Notes: a model not told the origin generated them from the letters alone. DNA of 64,000 nt from 'Nostoc azollae' 0708 (GCF_000196515.1 NC_014248.1:2411001-2475000), one strand, 5' to 3'. Shown: positions 48,516 to 59,660, numbered from the stretch's first letter. Numbers and translations are program-made.

Positions 48516-49325
48516 CCATAGACAAACAACGTATTTTCAAACCCTTATTTAACAAGACACTAATTATTAACCCAAGTTGCGGGTAATAAAATGCTGCATA
48601 GTTTGTAGAGATTCAATTACGAGGAAGAACATCAAAAATTGACGATAGCTATGTAGATGCAACCATCAGTAGTAGTTAAATTGAAAGTATGAAAATGAAC
48701 CTATTAAATAAATGCTTTTTCGAGACTGAAGGCAAAAATAAATGCTTTAAGTTCCAGTAAAAAGCCCTGATATGTTAAGGCATGAATTGAGCTGGGAAAA
48801 TTACTTGTAAGCCGATACTATCAGTTTACAATCGGTGGTGATAAAAGCTAAAAAAATTCAGTACTAGGTGTTCTCAAATCTCGTTTATTTCATAGCCTTT
48901 AGAAGACTGGTATTTACTGAATATTAGAGCTTACAAACAATAGGATTTCACTTTGAGCTTAAGAGGTGATTATGATCTAACTATGATTTAGCTATATATA
49001 TCTTGATTAAAAATAATCTTCACACTAGCTAGGCAGTAAAATATTCCTCATTTTGAGAGTCGGGAGTTTATTTTTTTATGGTTTATGTTTAATTATGCTG
49101 ACTTAATTAATATGCAACTTATAATTGATATGTGATAAAAATCATTACTCTGAGCTGTTTTCCCTAATTCTATCAATCAGTTAAGGAGTTAAATAGGATT
49201 CTTAATATTGAGTAATTTTGGAACATTTGCTGATTGAATCGATTCAAGGCTTGATGTAATCTACGCTTATTAAACTTCCTGCCTACGCTTCTAGAAATCA
49301 TTACTAAACTCTTCAAATTATCCTC
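48516..49325. other. 810-bp stretch without a recognisable gene
   Basis: AT-rich, with stops in all frames. A small direct repeat, aaataaatgctt, occurs near 48707 and 48737. I see no coding signal; it may contain the promoter of the small protein at 49326. Confidence 0.45.
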
Positions 49326-49544
49326 ATGAAACCAATTACTTCTGTTATTCTCGCTACAGTGATAGCGACTATGTCTCTGCTGGGTATTCTTGAAAACGCT
49401 GATGCAAATCATAATTATCGTCGTTGTCATACGACTACTCATGTTAGATGTTATCGGACTTGTACTGGTATAAATAATTATAAAGTCTATCATTGTAGGT
49501 ATTACAGATCTCGTTACTACAGAAGCAATAGACGACACCATTAA
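49326..49544 (+). CDS. Small secreted Tyr/Arg/Cys-rich protein
   Basis: 72 residues: a signal peptide (MKPITSVILATVIATMSLLGILENADA) followed by a 45-residue mature part that is rich in Tyr, Arg, His and Cys (RRCHTTTHVRCYRTCTG...YHCRYYRSRYYRSNRRHH). Four cysteines could form two disulfides. I recognise no family, and no strong Shine-Dalgarno is seen. A longer frame on the opposite strand (49173-49556) is judged a shadow because only the plus-strand frame shows a signal peptide. Confidence 0.5.
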   Translation: MKPITSVILATVIATMSLLGILENADANHNYRRCHTTTHVRCYRTCTGINNYKVYHCRYYRSRYYRSNRRHH

Positions 49545-49603
49545 TTCGATTACCATCTTTCAATGCTTAAGGTGGGCATTGCCCAGGTTAATAAATCATA
49601 GCT

Positions 49604-49960
49604 CTATTTTCGTCTATATCTGTGTTTCACCCCCACAGGGAAATATTCTAAATCACCAGTAGATTTTAATTCTATTTGTGGGCTTTGATATTCTAAGGGA
49701 ACATAGTTAGCAAACTCGCTATTCAGACGCAACAATTGAGAAAGTATAGAAGCAGTTATTGCTTCGGTTTTTTCTTCGCTCTTCTCTGTATTTGCTCCTA
49801 ACTCTACAACTTATAGATAAAAAACGGTTTTTGTCTGCATCTTCCTTTACTTATAAAAAGAATTTACTGGTCACCCATTCTCTCATTATTGTTTGTTCTA
49901 ATCCAACTGAGATATTTTCTGTGAGATATTTTCTGGGTAACTATTTGCGCCAAAATAGAA
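49604..49960 (-). pseudogene. C-terminal remnant of an unidentified protein (possibly GH3-like)
   Basis: The minus strand gives, across one stop and one frame change, ISVGLEQTIMREWVTSKFFL, KEDADKNRFLSI and then ELGANTEKSEEKTEAITASILSQLLRLNSEFANYVPLEYQSPQIELKSTGDLEYFPVGVKHRYRRK, ending at 49604. It reads as the conserved end of a large soluble protein; I suspect the cyanobacterial GH3-type family but cannot confirm. It is dead. Confidence 0.4.
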
Positions 49961-50123
49961 ATTCCTAGTAAAGTACGGCGTAAATAAACCAACCATTCCA
50001 AATCTCTGAAAAGCTCACGCCGTATCATTAGTGACAAGTTAAGGGAAAGAACAAATTGTCAAGGGTGGTATTTGGATAGGTTAAAAATCGTGAGAAACTC
50101 AGTGTAGACAATTAATTGAGCAA

Positions 50124-50822
50124 TTGAAACAAGCCATGACAGGCAGCCGAAAAACCAATCGAGACCACGGCAAAAACAAACAGAGACCAATGGTGGAAGA
50201 TGAAGTAATAGCCCAGCAATTGGAAAGATTACTAACACCAGCCATTAGAAATCAAGAAAATTACTACCGAAAACTAGGAATCAGACAACGGATACTGAAT
50301 TTACCGTTGATCATGGCTGCAGTGTTGACCCTTACTGTGGCGAGATATAGCAGGAGTCAGAGAACTGACAAGAATGTTAGCCAGAGATGGTTTTCTGTGG
50401 TGTAATCCCAGAAAACTTAGTCAAGGCGAACTTCAGATGCTTTTAATAGGGTCAAAAGACTCTTGGGTTTAAGTTATTTATAAACAGGTTCGATCAATGG
50501 AATTAAATTACAAATTTGGGTAACGTGGTTATTTTATAGTGTTTTAGTAGATTTAGGTGATACCGTAGCAGATGAAGTTTCTCTGCCTTTTGATGAGATT
50601 TCATTAGAAATGATCTATCGTGGTCTTTATAATTCTACTATAGCTCATCAAAAAGGTAACGCAACAGATCCTGTTAAATACTTTGCTGACCCTCAAAATC
50701 GAGATTTAGGTATTATCAAACAGAAGCGAAAACCAAATGTTAAGTTAATTGTCACTCCTTCTCCTGATCTTCAACGTGGGACTGACCAGTTTTTTTTCCA
50801 TATTTCTCCAAAGGCCTCTTGA
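50124..50822 (+). pseudogene. IS4-family transposase with large internal deletion
   Basis: The N-terminal piece (50124-50405) is SRKTNRDHGKNKQRPMVEDEVIAQQLERLLTPAIRNQENYYRKLGIRQRILNLPLIMAAVLTL. After a short frameshifted link (MLARDGFLWCNP-like) the sequence jumps to the C-terminus: VKRLLGLSYL, a stop, TGSINGIKLQIWVTWLFYSVLVDLGDTVADEVSLPFDEISLEMIYRGLYNSTIAHQKG...KQKRKPNVKLIVTPSPDLQRG. The catalytic middle (roughly 250 residues) is gone. It is a different IS4 type from the remnant at 12295. Confidence 0.75.
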
Positions 50823-51054
50823 CAAAAGACTTTCAGCCTTCACTTCTCACAAGTGACGCCGTATACATTTTGAATTTTGTTGGCGCAGCCTGCTGGAAGC
50901 AGTATTTTGTTAGGGTAGCTCTTCTGAAAGAAGCATTTTGAGTTCACGGCAGTACTAAAATATTGTTCTGTTCCCCTTTCCCTTAGCGAAATGTGCAATT
51001 TATTTTGCATGACTACTTAACTGGTGATTGGTAAGCGTGATCTCCTAACTAATC

Positions 51055-51255
51055 GGAGCATCCCAAATGTATAAGTCTATTGTTATGCTGTAGCTTGCTT
51101 CCCGCAGGGTATGAAGCGCAGCACAATGTTAGCGAAGGGTGCCGGAGGGTCTAGCATCTCGGAGATTCTTCACTTCACTCCGTTCCGCATGGCTTACGCC
51201 ACGCTTTGCTAACAGAATGATAATTGACGATATTTTTGCAAAATTGGGATGCTCC
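51055..51255. mobile_element. 201-bp repeat element with 12-bp inverted ends (MITE-like)
   Basis: GGAGCATCCCAA at 51055-51066 is perfectly complementary to TTGGGATGCTCC at 51244-51255. The interior has phrases such as ggagattcttcacttcactccgttccgcatggcttacgcc, which are common dispersed repeat sequence in Nostoc-type genomes. There is no coding capacity. Confidence 0.6.
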
Positions 51256-51324
51256 CTAACTGATCAGTAAATAGTCTTTTCTGTGTTCTATAACTTGATT
51301 AGCCCTAATTTATTTTTCAAGATC

Positions 51325-51633
51325 ATGCAAGTATATTACAGTCAAGAACACGCTAATAATAGTAGTCACCGTTTTTGTACTCATTGTGGTGAAGCTTTGT
51401 TTTTGACAGTAATGCGTTTTAAAGGAATTTGCACCCCAGGTTGTGAAAACAGAGGATTTGCAAAAAGCTAAGGAATTATTTGAGAGGGAAGCAAGTATAC
51501 TAAAAAAGATTCAACATCCTCAAATAACGCGTTTTCACGCTTCTATTGAGGCAAAAATTGGTACTAGGAATTTTTTCTTTTTGGTGCAAGATTATATTAA
51601 GGCTAATAATTATTATCAATTATTAGAACCCAC
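51325..51633 (+). pseudogene. Ser/Thr protein kinase, 5' piece interrupted by nested ISs
   Basis: It begins MQVYYSQEHANNSSHRFCTHCGEALFL, the Cys-rich (zinc-ribbon-like) prefix of cyanobacterial kinases. A deletion and frameshift near 51408 then remove the Gly-rich loop. In the next frame it continues CVLKEFAPQVVKTEDLQKAKELFEREASILKKIQHPQITRFHASIEAKIGTRNFFFLVQDYIKANNYYQLLE and is cut at about 51633 by the IS1634 end. The 3' part of the gene is at 56399. The HRD and DFG region is lost. Confidence 0.75.
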
Positions 51634-53497
51634 CTTCCGCACCCTAACTGTAACCTAACTGTCACAGATAGTAGTACACAACAACTAAATCTCCTGGAAG
51701 CAAGAAAAAGCTTAATGAGAACAAGGATGATTAAAATGGCAATAGAGTGAGAGAATAAAGTTTTGTAAAGAAGATAAAAGAAAAGAAAATTTAATGATTT
51801 AAAAATTAAATTAGAACAGAAGAAGAAATGATTTAATCACAACAGGAGTTGTGGATAATTCTGTTGTGAAATCAAAGCTTCAAAAAATGGAAATCCAAAA
51901 CCTAGACCATTGAGGCATAGTAGCAGGAATAATAGACGCCATAGGAGTAGTAGAAATAACCGTTGAAATTGGAGAGAAAGTAAGTCCGGGTCATGTAGTA
52001 AAAGCCATGATAATCAACGGGTTAGGATTTGTATAAAAACCCCTATATATGTTTCCCCAAGATTTTGAAACAATCCCCTGTGACCATCTAATAGGACCAG
52101 GAGTAAAACCAGAATATCTCAAGGACGATAAACTGGGGAGAGTCATGGATAAACTATTTATAAAAGGATTGGATAGAATATTCTTTATTGTCGCCTTAAA
52201 AGCAGCCCAAAAATTTGGAGTATCCCTATGAGCAGGGCATCTAGACTCATCATAAATGTACATAGATGGGCAATATAATACCAGCTTACCAGAAGTAATA
52301 TTTGAGAGTCAAAAAGTAGGAGATAATCAAGAACTAGAAGAATTAGCAGTAAAATTACTAAAAGAAATAACCATCACCTACGGTTATTCTGGTGACCATA
52401 GACCGGAGTTAAAATAGTTCATTATAGAAATGATATGTTCAGGAGATGGAGACATACCAATATATATTTTTATAACTAGCATCGGGAAACCAAGCAGATT
52501 CATCATGCTTTGGTAAAATACCAGTAGAGTACCAACAACAATTAAAAATAGTCTCATAGTATCAGACTGGGCCTTATATACAGAATCAAATCTGAAAATG
52601 ATGTCAGATTTAAGCTGGTTATGTCCAGTGCCATTAAGCGTGAAATCAGCACAATGATTAATATCAACATTACCAGAACCAGAATGTGTTGATAGTAACT
52701 TACCCGGATATAAACTAGCTTCAAAAACACTAAATTATCCAGGAATATAACAAAGATGGTTAGTAGTGTAAAGTCAAGAAATAAGAGAATCAGACCTGGG
52801 TAAACTATCACAAAAAATTACCAAGGCACAATCAAAAGCTGTACAAGATTTGAAAAAGTTATCACCAGAAAAATTTGCTTGTGAGGCTGATGCTATCAAG
52901 GGTTTATCTAAACTATTCAAACAATTCAAATATCACCAAATTAACCAGAGTAAACTTACTCAAATCAAATCTACTAAAAAAGATAGTTCAGGAGAGATAT
53001 CCTCTGAAATATCAGCTACAGTCTCCCAGAATGAAAGTAAAATTAATACAGAATTTCTGAGGACAGGGCCTTTTATTATTGCTACAAACCTTTTGGATTC
53101 AAATGAACTTACCCATGACTCCATCTTGAGTGAATATAAAGCTCAACAGTCTTGCCAGAGAGGGTTTGCTTTTCTCAAAGACCCATTATTTTTTGCAGAC
53201 AGGATTTTCCTAAAAAGTCCAGAGAGAATAGAGTCCCTGGGAATGATTATGGGTTTATGTCTGCTAGTTTATACTTTAGGGCAACGACAAATTAGAACCC
53301 CTTTGAGAGAGTCTAAATCAACAGTAAAAAATCAATTGGGCAAACCAACTGACCGCCCCACTTTACGCTGGATTTTTCCATGCTTTCAGTCTATTCATTT
53401 AGTTACACTTAACCAAGAACAACACATCTGTTACTGGACTCAAGAGAGAGATTTCATTGTGAATCTTTTACCATATCATTGTTTTGCCTTAATTTAA
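51634..53497 (+). pseudogene. IS1634-family transposase (DUF4277 type) and its left end, decayed
   Basis: The left end is near 51634 (cttccgcaccctaactg). The coding region begins about 51887: MEIQNLDH, stop, GIVAGIIDAIGVVEITVEIGEKVSPGHVVKAMIINGLGFV, stop, KPLYMFPQDFETIPCDHLIGPGVKPEYLKDDKLGRVMDKLFIKGLDRIFFIVALKAAQKFGVSL, several more stops and frameshifts, and ends in a longer open piece (52850-53497) with the C-terminal block FLKDPLFFADRIFLKSPERIESLGMIMGLCLLVYTLGQRQIR. About 537 codons in total, normal for the family. It inserted in the Ser/Thr kinase gene. Confidence 0.8.
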
Positions 53498-53686
53498 TTT
53501 CTATGAGAAAATAACCTAATGTCTTTGATTTATAGCTCTATTTTACTATGTCCATAATTTCTTTTTTTACTTCAATCTATTAGTCTAAGTTATGATTTAT
53601 CTCTTGAATATCTTCATTTATCTGTTGACTGCTCTGGGCGGTGTTCTTTCTTATTGCTCCTTAGAGATGATTTATAAAGTAAATGT

Positions 53687-54480
53687 TTAGGAGAGAAGAG
53701 GAAGTAGCATAATTCTAGTCATAAGAGCATATATAGCCCCTTCGCTCATTTGTGTTAGACGCTCATAATCCTTGCTTAGACGATGATATTGGTTAAACCA
53801 CCCAAATGTTCTTTCTACTACCCAGGGTTGTGGTAAAACTTTAAATTCTTGCTCAGTAGGTCCTATGACTTCAACATGAGCTTGAATCAGGAACCAAACT
53901 GCAAGTGCAAATTTATCACCGTCATAACCGGAATCAACCCATAAAACTTGGACTTTTTCCAATAATTCTGTGGGTTTCTCTAGCAGTTCCATTAGTGTAT
54001 AGGCAGCAAGTATTCGTTCTGACACATTCGCTTGACTAACAACAAGTTTCAACATAAGTCCCAGGCTATCAACTAAAGTATGCCCCTTTCTTCCTTTCAC
54101 CTTTTTACATCCGTCAAAACCATACACATCCCCTTTTTTTGGTCAGTTTTGACCGACTGACTGTCTACGGCGAGCGCGGTAGGTTGTGTTCATTTACCTA
54201 ATTTCGAGCGAACTTGACCACCCAATGTATGGTTGAATTTTTCCCAAACCCCCTGGCCCTGCCATTTCCTGTAATAGCTATATACCGTTGACTTTGGCGG
54301 GAAGTCACCTGGAAGCATATTCCATTGACATCCAGTTTTCAAATGATAATAGATGGAATTACATATTTCACCCATATCTGTTGTGGGTGGATGCCCTCCT
54401 TCTTTGGCTGGTGGAATCAATGGGGCCAGGATTTCCCAGTCCATATCAGTTAAGTCTGTGGGGTAAGACTTTCGTTCCAT
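53687..54480 (-). pseudogene. IS5-family transposase, frameshifted
   Basis: The first part (54190-54480) is MERKSYPTDLTDMDWEILAPLIPPAKEGGHPPTTDMGEICNSIYYHLKTGCQWNMLPGDFPP, ending in a TGA. The frame continues TQPTALAVDSQSVKTDQKKG (first catalytic Asp in AVDSQS), is frameshifted in the aaaaaaagggg run near 54137, and resumes VYGFDGCKKVKGRKGHTLVDSLGL...VLWVDSGYDGDKFA (second Asp) and VVERTFGWFNQYHRLSKDYE (Glu). The DDE residues all remain. One nonsense codon and one frameshift inactivate it, so it is a fairly young relic. Confidence 0.85.
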
Positions 54481-54553
54481 CAGTAGCTATGTAAATACAC
54501 TACATTTTATGTATCCTATCCTTCCAACATTCCTTTTCTACTCCCCTTTACAT

Positions 54554-54889
54554 TTACTTTATCAATAGCCTCTTATTGAGAAGAGCTTTTGATCCTATTT
54601 TTGGTGCTTTACTGTTTCTCCAATGGCCTTTTTCACTGCATATGTTTGTTTTTATGCTCCCTTGGATTTTTTGTCTCCGTAATTTCTCTCTGTGGCAGTT
54701 TAGGGTGCGGAATGTGCGTTCTAAAGCTTCAGTGAAAGTATTCAAAGGTTTCTTAGCCCACCTTTGTCTTAATCCTCCAGTCCACTGATGGGAAAGCATA
54801 AAAGTGTATGCACAGAAAACCAAAATAAAATGGCGCAGTAAACTGCTGTTATCTCGAACTTGATATTCTTTGAGTCCTAACCATCCCTT
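54554..54889 (-). mobile_element. IS701 fragment joined to an IS1634-type end
   Basis: 54719-54889 encodes KGWLGLKEYQVRDNSSLLRHFILVFCAYTFMLSHQWTGGLRQRWAKKPLNTFTEALE, the transposase C-terminus of an IS701 relative of the three full copies. At about 54712 it is cut by cattccgcaccctaaactg, nearly the same as the IS1634 left end at 51634 but inverted, followed by about 150 bases of non-coding IS1634-like sequence. This is a nested insertion relic. Confidence 0.65.
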
Positions 54890-55164
54890 GCAGGGGAAAC
54901 GCACCTTATTTCCTAATAAAAACTAATGAGGATTTTAAAATCATCTATATATATAAGTGCAAAGCTTGATAGATATATAAACAAAATTAATCACTTTTTT
55001 ACTAAGCGATGAATTAGCTTATCTCCAATTGAATAACTCTTAGCTAAGGATAAATGAGCTAACTATTCATCCATAAATAAGTAAACTTATCTGTAAAAAT
55101 AAGCAGAAGAAAATATTCAGTAAATTGTTGACAAGTTAGTTGAGGCTAAAGCTAAAACTCTTTC

Positions 55165-56256
55165 TCAAGAGTTATTATCCATTTCTGCCAAAAACTGTTT
55201 ATTTTTTATCCCCCGCTTCACGGGGTTCTCTTTACCCAAAAGATTGACTGCTATCTGCCGCATTACTGCAAAGTTTTGTGGAGCATTATCTTTCCTAATC
55301 CGGCAGTCATCTTGTTTTAAAGCTACATCTAATACCCAATGCAATGAATTTTCTATTGCCCAATGGCTGCGGACAGAATTAGCCAATTATTCTCCATTTG
55401 ACTCAAGACTACTAATAAAATAACGAGTCTCTACTGTTGTTTTATCATCCACTTATCCGATAGGTTCTACCATCCCAACACTTTTTAGATTTGACCAAAC
55501 TGAATCAGGATCAAGCTGAAACCCAAAGTTGCGGATTTCATGAAGACCATGCCCTGTTTCTTCGGGTTTATATGTGCTATGTTGAAGCTCTTGAAAACCT
55601 GTACTTATCCCTGACTTAAATAGCTGTTCTACTGACTCATACAGATTACCTTGGTTCTTTTTTAAAGTAATTACATAATCTGCATTTTCTTGCGTAATTA
55701 ACTTTACTATGTCTTTGTGACACCCGATGGCATCAATCCTGACAATACATCCAGCTAATTCTAAAACCTTTAATAATTCGGGAATTGCTGTAATTTCATT
55801 TGATTTCTCATGCACCTTCACCTGTCCCAACACTAATTTATTTGTAGTTGCCCATGCACTTACCATTTGGATTGCACTCTAGTCACTATTTTTACCATGA
55901 GAACTACATAAAGTTTTCCCGTCAATTGCCACAACTTCACCATCCCTTATCTTATGTACTGATTTCATCCAGTTCAAAAAACAATTTTGAAATTTTTGCG
56001 GATTCAATTGTGCAAATACCCTTCCAAATGTGTCCTGGGACCGGAGCCCATTTCCTAGTTCTAAAAAGGTTTTTAACCACTCATATTTTGTGCAGCCATA
56101 GAGTTCAATTGCCACCCAACTATCTGCTCCACAAATTACTGCACAAATTCCAATGGTAAGAATGTCAATTAACTTGTGTCGTTTCCTCCCCTCTACTCTT
56201 GGATCTTCCATCTGTGCAACGTGGTCAGTAATCGTGATTTTGGGCTTGAGCTTCAC
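55165..56256 (-). pseudogene. ISAs1-family transposase with three in-frame stops
   Basis: A single uninterrupted frame of 364 codons, normal length for ISAs1 (H-repeat type) transposases. It starts MKLKPKITITDHVAQMEDPRVEGRKRHKLIDILTIGICAVICGADSW and has EVVAIDGKTL (catalytic Asp), GCHKDIVKLITQENADYVITLKKNQ and RSHWAIENSLHWVLDVALKQDDCRIRKDNAPQN (Glu region). Stops are at 55879, 55453 and 55387, with no indel at all. ISAs1 typically generates 8-base duplications; I could not fix the ends. Confidence 0.85.
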
Positions 56257-56398
56257 ACTTTTTGGGACTTTCTTCTTCTACTTTTACAATGACTTTACAT
56301 CAGAGCCTCATTGGTCAACCTCCATATCATCAGCCCTCCCTACCTTTCTCGTTTCTTAGTATATATTTACCATATTTACATGCTTTCGCCCTGTACCC

Positions 56399-57412
56399 GT
56401 GACGGACCTGGTGTTAGTTACGGGTAAAGAACCTACGGGTAAAGAACCGCAGAAATTATACGATAGTTATAACGGGACTTGGTACTGGGAGAAGGAAATT
56501 CAGGTTGGTTCTAAGTTGGAAGCTGTTCTAAAAAAGATGTTGGCATATAAGCCAAGCCATTGCTATCAAACAGCACAACAAGTAATGAAAGATTTACCTT
56601 CCCCATGTTCTGTCTAATCAGCTAATACTATTCCGACGGTAAATACTATGCAACCTTCTAGCAATAATTCTAATTCTTATATAACTAAGTTGAAAACAAT
56701 GGTAGCAGCGCCGGGGATAAAACACGCTCGCAATTTTGGTAGTGGAGTTCATAACAGAACTAGTGTTGTTGTCCAAAAAATACCTATGCCTGTATGGTTG
56801 GGCCATTTTGCTGTCAGTTTTATTATAAATACGGGTGTAACTTTAACTGTTGCAGGTGTGTGGGCGCTTTCTAATTTTATGCTGAAAAGCATATCATCAA
56901 TTACTTTACCAAAAGTTGAAGTTCCCAAAATTCCATCTATCAATAGTCCTGTAGGTGTTTAAAGGGGTGAGCTTAGTATTCAGGAGCTTGTTGACCGCTT
57001 GCAACAGCTAGAGATTCCTTCGGTACTTTTCACTAGGACAGTTAATGAAACTTTTTATACTCATGAACCAGATTTGCAGGGACGGAAGTTAAGTGATAAA
57101 CCGGAAGATATAGTTTTGCGTGAACAATGGAATGGTATTCCTAATGAGTTGTTGAAGAAAATTGAACAGGCTAATTTAAGTGAAACAGCGCGGAGAAAGA
57201 TAGGTAGCTATAGTCAACAAGATTCCCAAAGGTGGGATCAATTGGCTAAAGCTCGGAGGTTGGGTAAATATACGTCTTTTCAGGATTTGCGATCAGATAC
57301 ATATCAAAAATTTGAACCATTGTTTCCTGGTCAAGAGCGTGGGAAACTAAATCAGCAGACTTTCCTAGCAATTTGGTATGCGATCGCATCTGATCAAGTA
57401 GCAAATAGGTAA
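56399..57412 (+). pseudogene. Ser/Thr protein kinase, 3' piece
   Basis: The C-terminal part of the gene begun at 51325. One frame is interrupted by TAA at 56615 and 56960. It reads DLVLVTGKEPTGKEPQKLYDSYNGTWYWEKEIQVGSKLEAVLKKMLAYKPSHCYQTAQQVMKDL (kinase C-lobe end), then a membrane span (WLGHFAVSFIINTGVTLTVAGVWAL), then a C-terminal domain, LVDRLQQLEIPSVLFTRTVNETFYTHEPDLQGRKL...NQQTFLAIWYAIASDQV. A 15-base tandem duplication (acgggtaaagaacc, 56420-56449) adds TGKEP. The second kinase downstream has a related C-terminal domain (VNQVFWEKNPSLKRRTL). Confidence 0.75.
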
Positions 57413-57462
57413 TTGGGGACTGGGGGAGATGGGGAACATGGGGAAGTGATTTTCCCAATGAC

Positions 57463-57515
57463 AATAACTAATGACTAATAACTAATGACTAATAAATAAT
57501 AACTAATAACTAATG
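57463..57515. repeat. Short tandem repeat just before the second kinase
   Basis: Repeated aataactaatgact and aataactaat units run from 57463 to the ATG at 57513. Simple-sequence DNA directly abuts the start codon. Confidence 0.8.
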
Positions 57516-59660
57516 AGTAATTTTTATTGTTCTAAAGGGCATCAAAATCCGTCTGGTAGTAAGTTTTGTATCCAGTGTGGGGAGAAGATATTAGAGAAGC
57601 CAGTAAGTAGTGGTATCCAACCGGGATTAACTTTAGGCGATCGCTATGTGATTGTTCGTCAACTTGGATAAGGAGGTTTTGGACGTACTTATTTAGCTGA
57701 AGATAGTAACCGCTTTCGGGAAGCTTGTGTTTTAAAGGAATTTTCACCCCAAGTACAAACTCCTTACGTTGTTCAAAAGGCGGAAGAACTATTTCAGTGA
57801 GAAGCCAGTGTTCTCTATAAATTGCAACATCCCCAAATTCCCCGTTTCCGAGAATTATTACGCATCAATTTGGAAGGTAAGGAATGTCTGTTTTTAGTAC
57901 AAGATCATATAGAAGGACAAACTTATGATTCCTTATTAAATAGCCGCAAACAACTGGGTTTAAGATTTACAGAAATAGAAACTCGTCACTTGTTACAGCA
58001 AATTTTACCAGTGCTGGAATATATTCACTCAGTTGGTGTAATTCATCGTGATATTTCTCCTGATAATTTAATGCTGCGGGCTTTTGATCAATTACCAGTT
58101 TTAATTGATTTCGGTGGTGTTAAACAAGTTGCGGCAACTGTCGCTTCTCAATATTACCAAACTGGTATGATCTCATCTCCTTCCAGTGGAACTCTGTTAG
58201 GAAAGGTGGGATTTGCACCTCCTGAACAAATGCAAACAGGTGCAGTTTTTCCCCATACTGATTTATATGCTTTGGCTGTGACAGTCTTAGTTTTACTGAC
58301 AGGTAAACACCCCCAAGAACTAATTGATACTGATAATCTCAATTGGCAATGGCGGCGGGAAGTTAACGTTAGTTCCGAATTTGGGCAAATTTTAGATAAA
58401 ATACTATGTGCAACAGCTGGCGAGCCCTATAAAATACCCCATCAAGTGGTAGAGGAACTGAGTACTACAGTAGCTAATTATACTTTAGATTAACCCCCTG
58501 GGAACTATTCTCCAACTCCATCACCAACTCCTAGACCAAGACCTATTCCCACATCGGAAACTGTTGCTGTTTCTCCCGCCAAAAACCCAGCACCTCAACC
58601 TGTAATTACTCCCACTCCCCAATCCGTAAATATTTGGATAATAACTCATGTCTTCATTATTACTGTAGCCTTATCTGTTAGTACAGGGCTACTTTGGTGG
58701 GGACTCAATAACCGGACAAGGGATATAGGAGGAAGCAACTCCTTGGTTACATTCAGTCCTACCCCTAGGGTCGGTAAATCCCCTGAGATTCTCGATAATT
58801 ATTCACCAGAAGAGAGAGAACGGAAAAGAAAATCGAGCGATCACCGCCAGGAATTAGATATAGATTTTAATTATTATGTGAGTTTAGTCAATCAAGTCTT
58901 TTGGGAGAAAAACCCCAGTTTAAAAAGACGTACCCTCAGCAATGGTGCAGACGATGAAAGCTTGCGAAAAGAATGGGATCAAATCGCATCCCAAGTCCTA
59001 GAAAAGTTATCAGGATTGAGTTCCAACTCTCGTCGTCTAATAGGAACTTATACTTCAGCAGAACGCGATCAATGGAAAGTAGAAGTGAATAAAGTTAACG
59101 TTGGTAGTCGTTCTTTATATGATTTAGGAGACGCTGCTTTCTTGAAGGAATTTCCTGAATATAAAGGAAAAGATTTTCTCACTCAACCCATTGGACAAAT
59201 TTGGCACGGATTTGTCAGTGATGAACTTAAGGCTATCCTATCCAATACCGCCTTTGAGAAAATAGTATTTCCTGAAGGTGATATAGGTAAAATACTTAGC
59301 GGCTCACTTCCACCAGGAGGAGGTAAGGTATTCATAGCTGGACTTGCTAAAGACCAAAATCTAGAAGTTAAAATAGATGCAAGTTCGCAAATTTTACTGT
59401 CAATTTATTCCCCTTCTGAAAAAGTGACATTATTAGAAGATTCTCAACAGCGTACAGTTACCAAAACATTACCAGAAAAGGGATTTTATGAATTTGTTGT
59501 TGTTTCCAAAGCATCAAAACTGGTAGACTATCAACTCACAGTTACAGCAGAAAATCCTCCAGAACCAGAACCGACAGAAACACCAACAGAAACACCAACA
59601 GAAACACCAACAGAAGAACCAACAGAAGAACCAACACCAACGGAAACCCCAATACAGTGA
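57513..59660 (+). pseudogene. Transmembrane Ser/Thr protein kinase broken by three nonsense codons only
   Basis: One frame of 716 codons from the ATG at 57513. There is a zinc-ribbon-like start (YCSKGH...KFCIQCGEKI), then a kinase domain (about 40-310): the Gly loop reads LG-stop-GGFGRTYLAED (TAA at 57669), ACVLKEF has the ATP-binding Lys, a TGA sits at 57798, the catalytic loop is VIHRDISPDN, the DFG is LIDFGG, and APPEQ follows. A TAA at 58491 ends the kinase domain. Next are a Pro/Thr linker, a membrane span (WIITHVFIITVALSVSTGLLWW), a conserved C-terminal domain, a beta-rich domain (KVFIAGLAKDQNLEVKIDAS...) and a TPTE repeat tail. No frameshift is needed. It parallels the broken kinase just upstream. 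Confidence 0.85.

Noticed and set aside
49173-49556. 127-residue minus-strand frame
   Set aside because: It overlaps the plus-strand signal-peptide protein, has no recognisable motif, and its composition looks like an antisense shadow.
31561-59660. Possible stop-codon reassignment, given several genes with only in-frame stops
   Set aside because: All three stop codons occur inside the broken genes, and intact genes (pst, hisC, glmU, pyrD) end normally at the same codons. Pseudogene formation explains it better.
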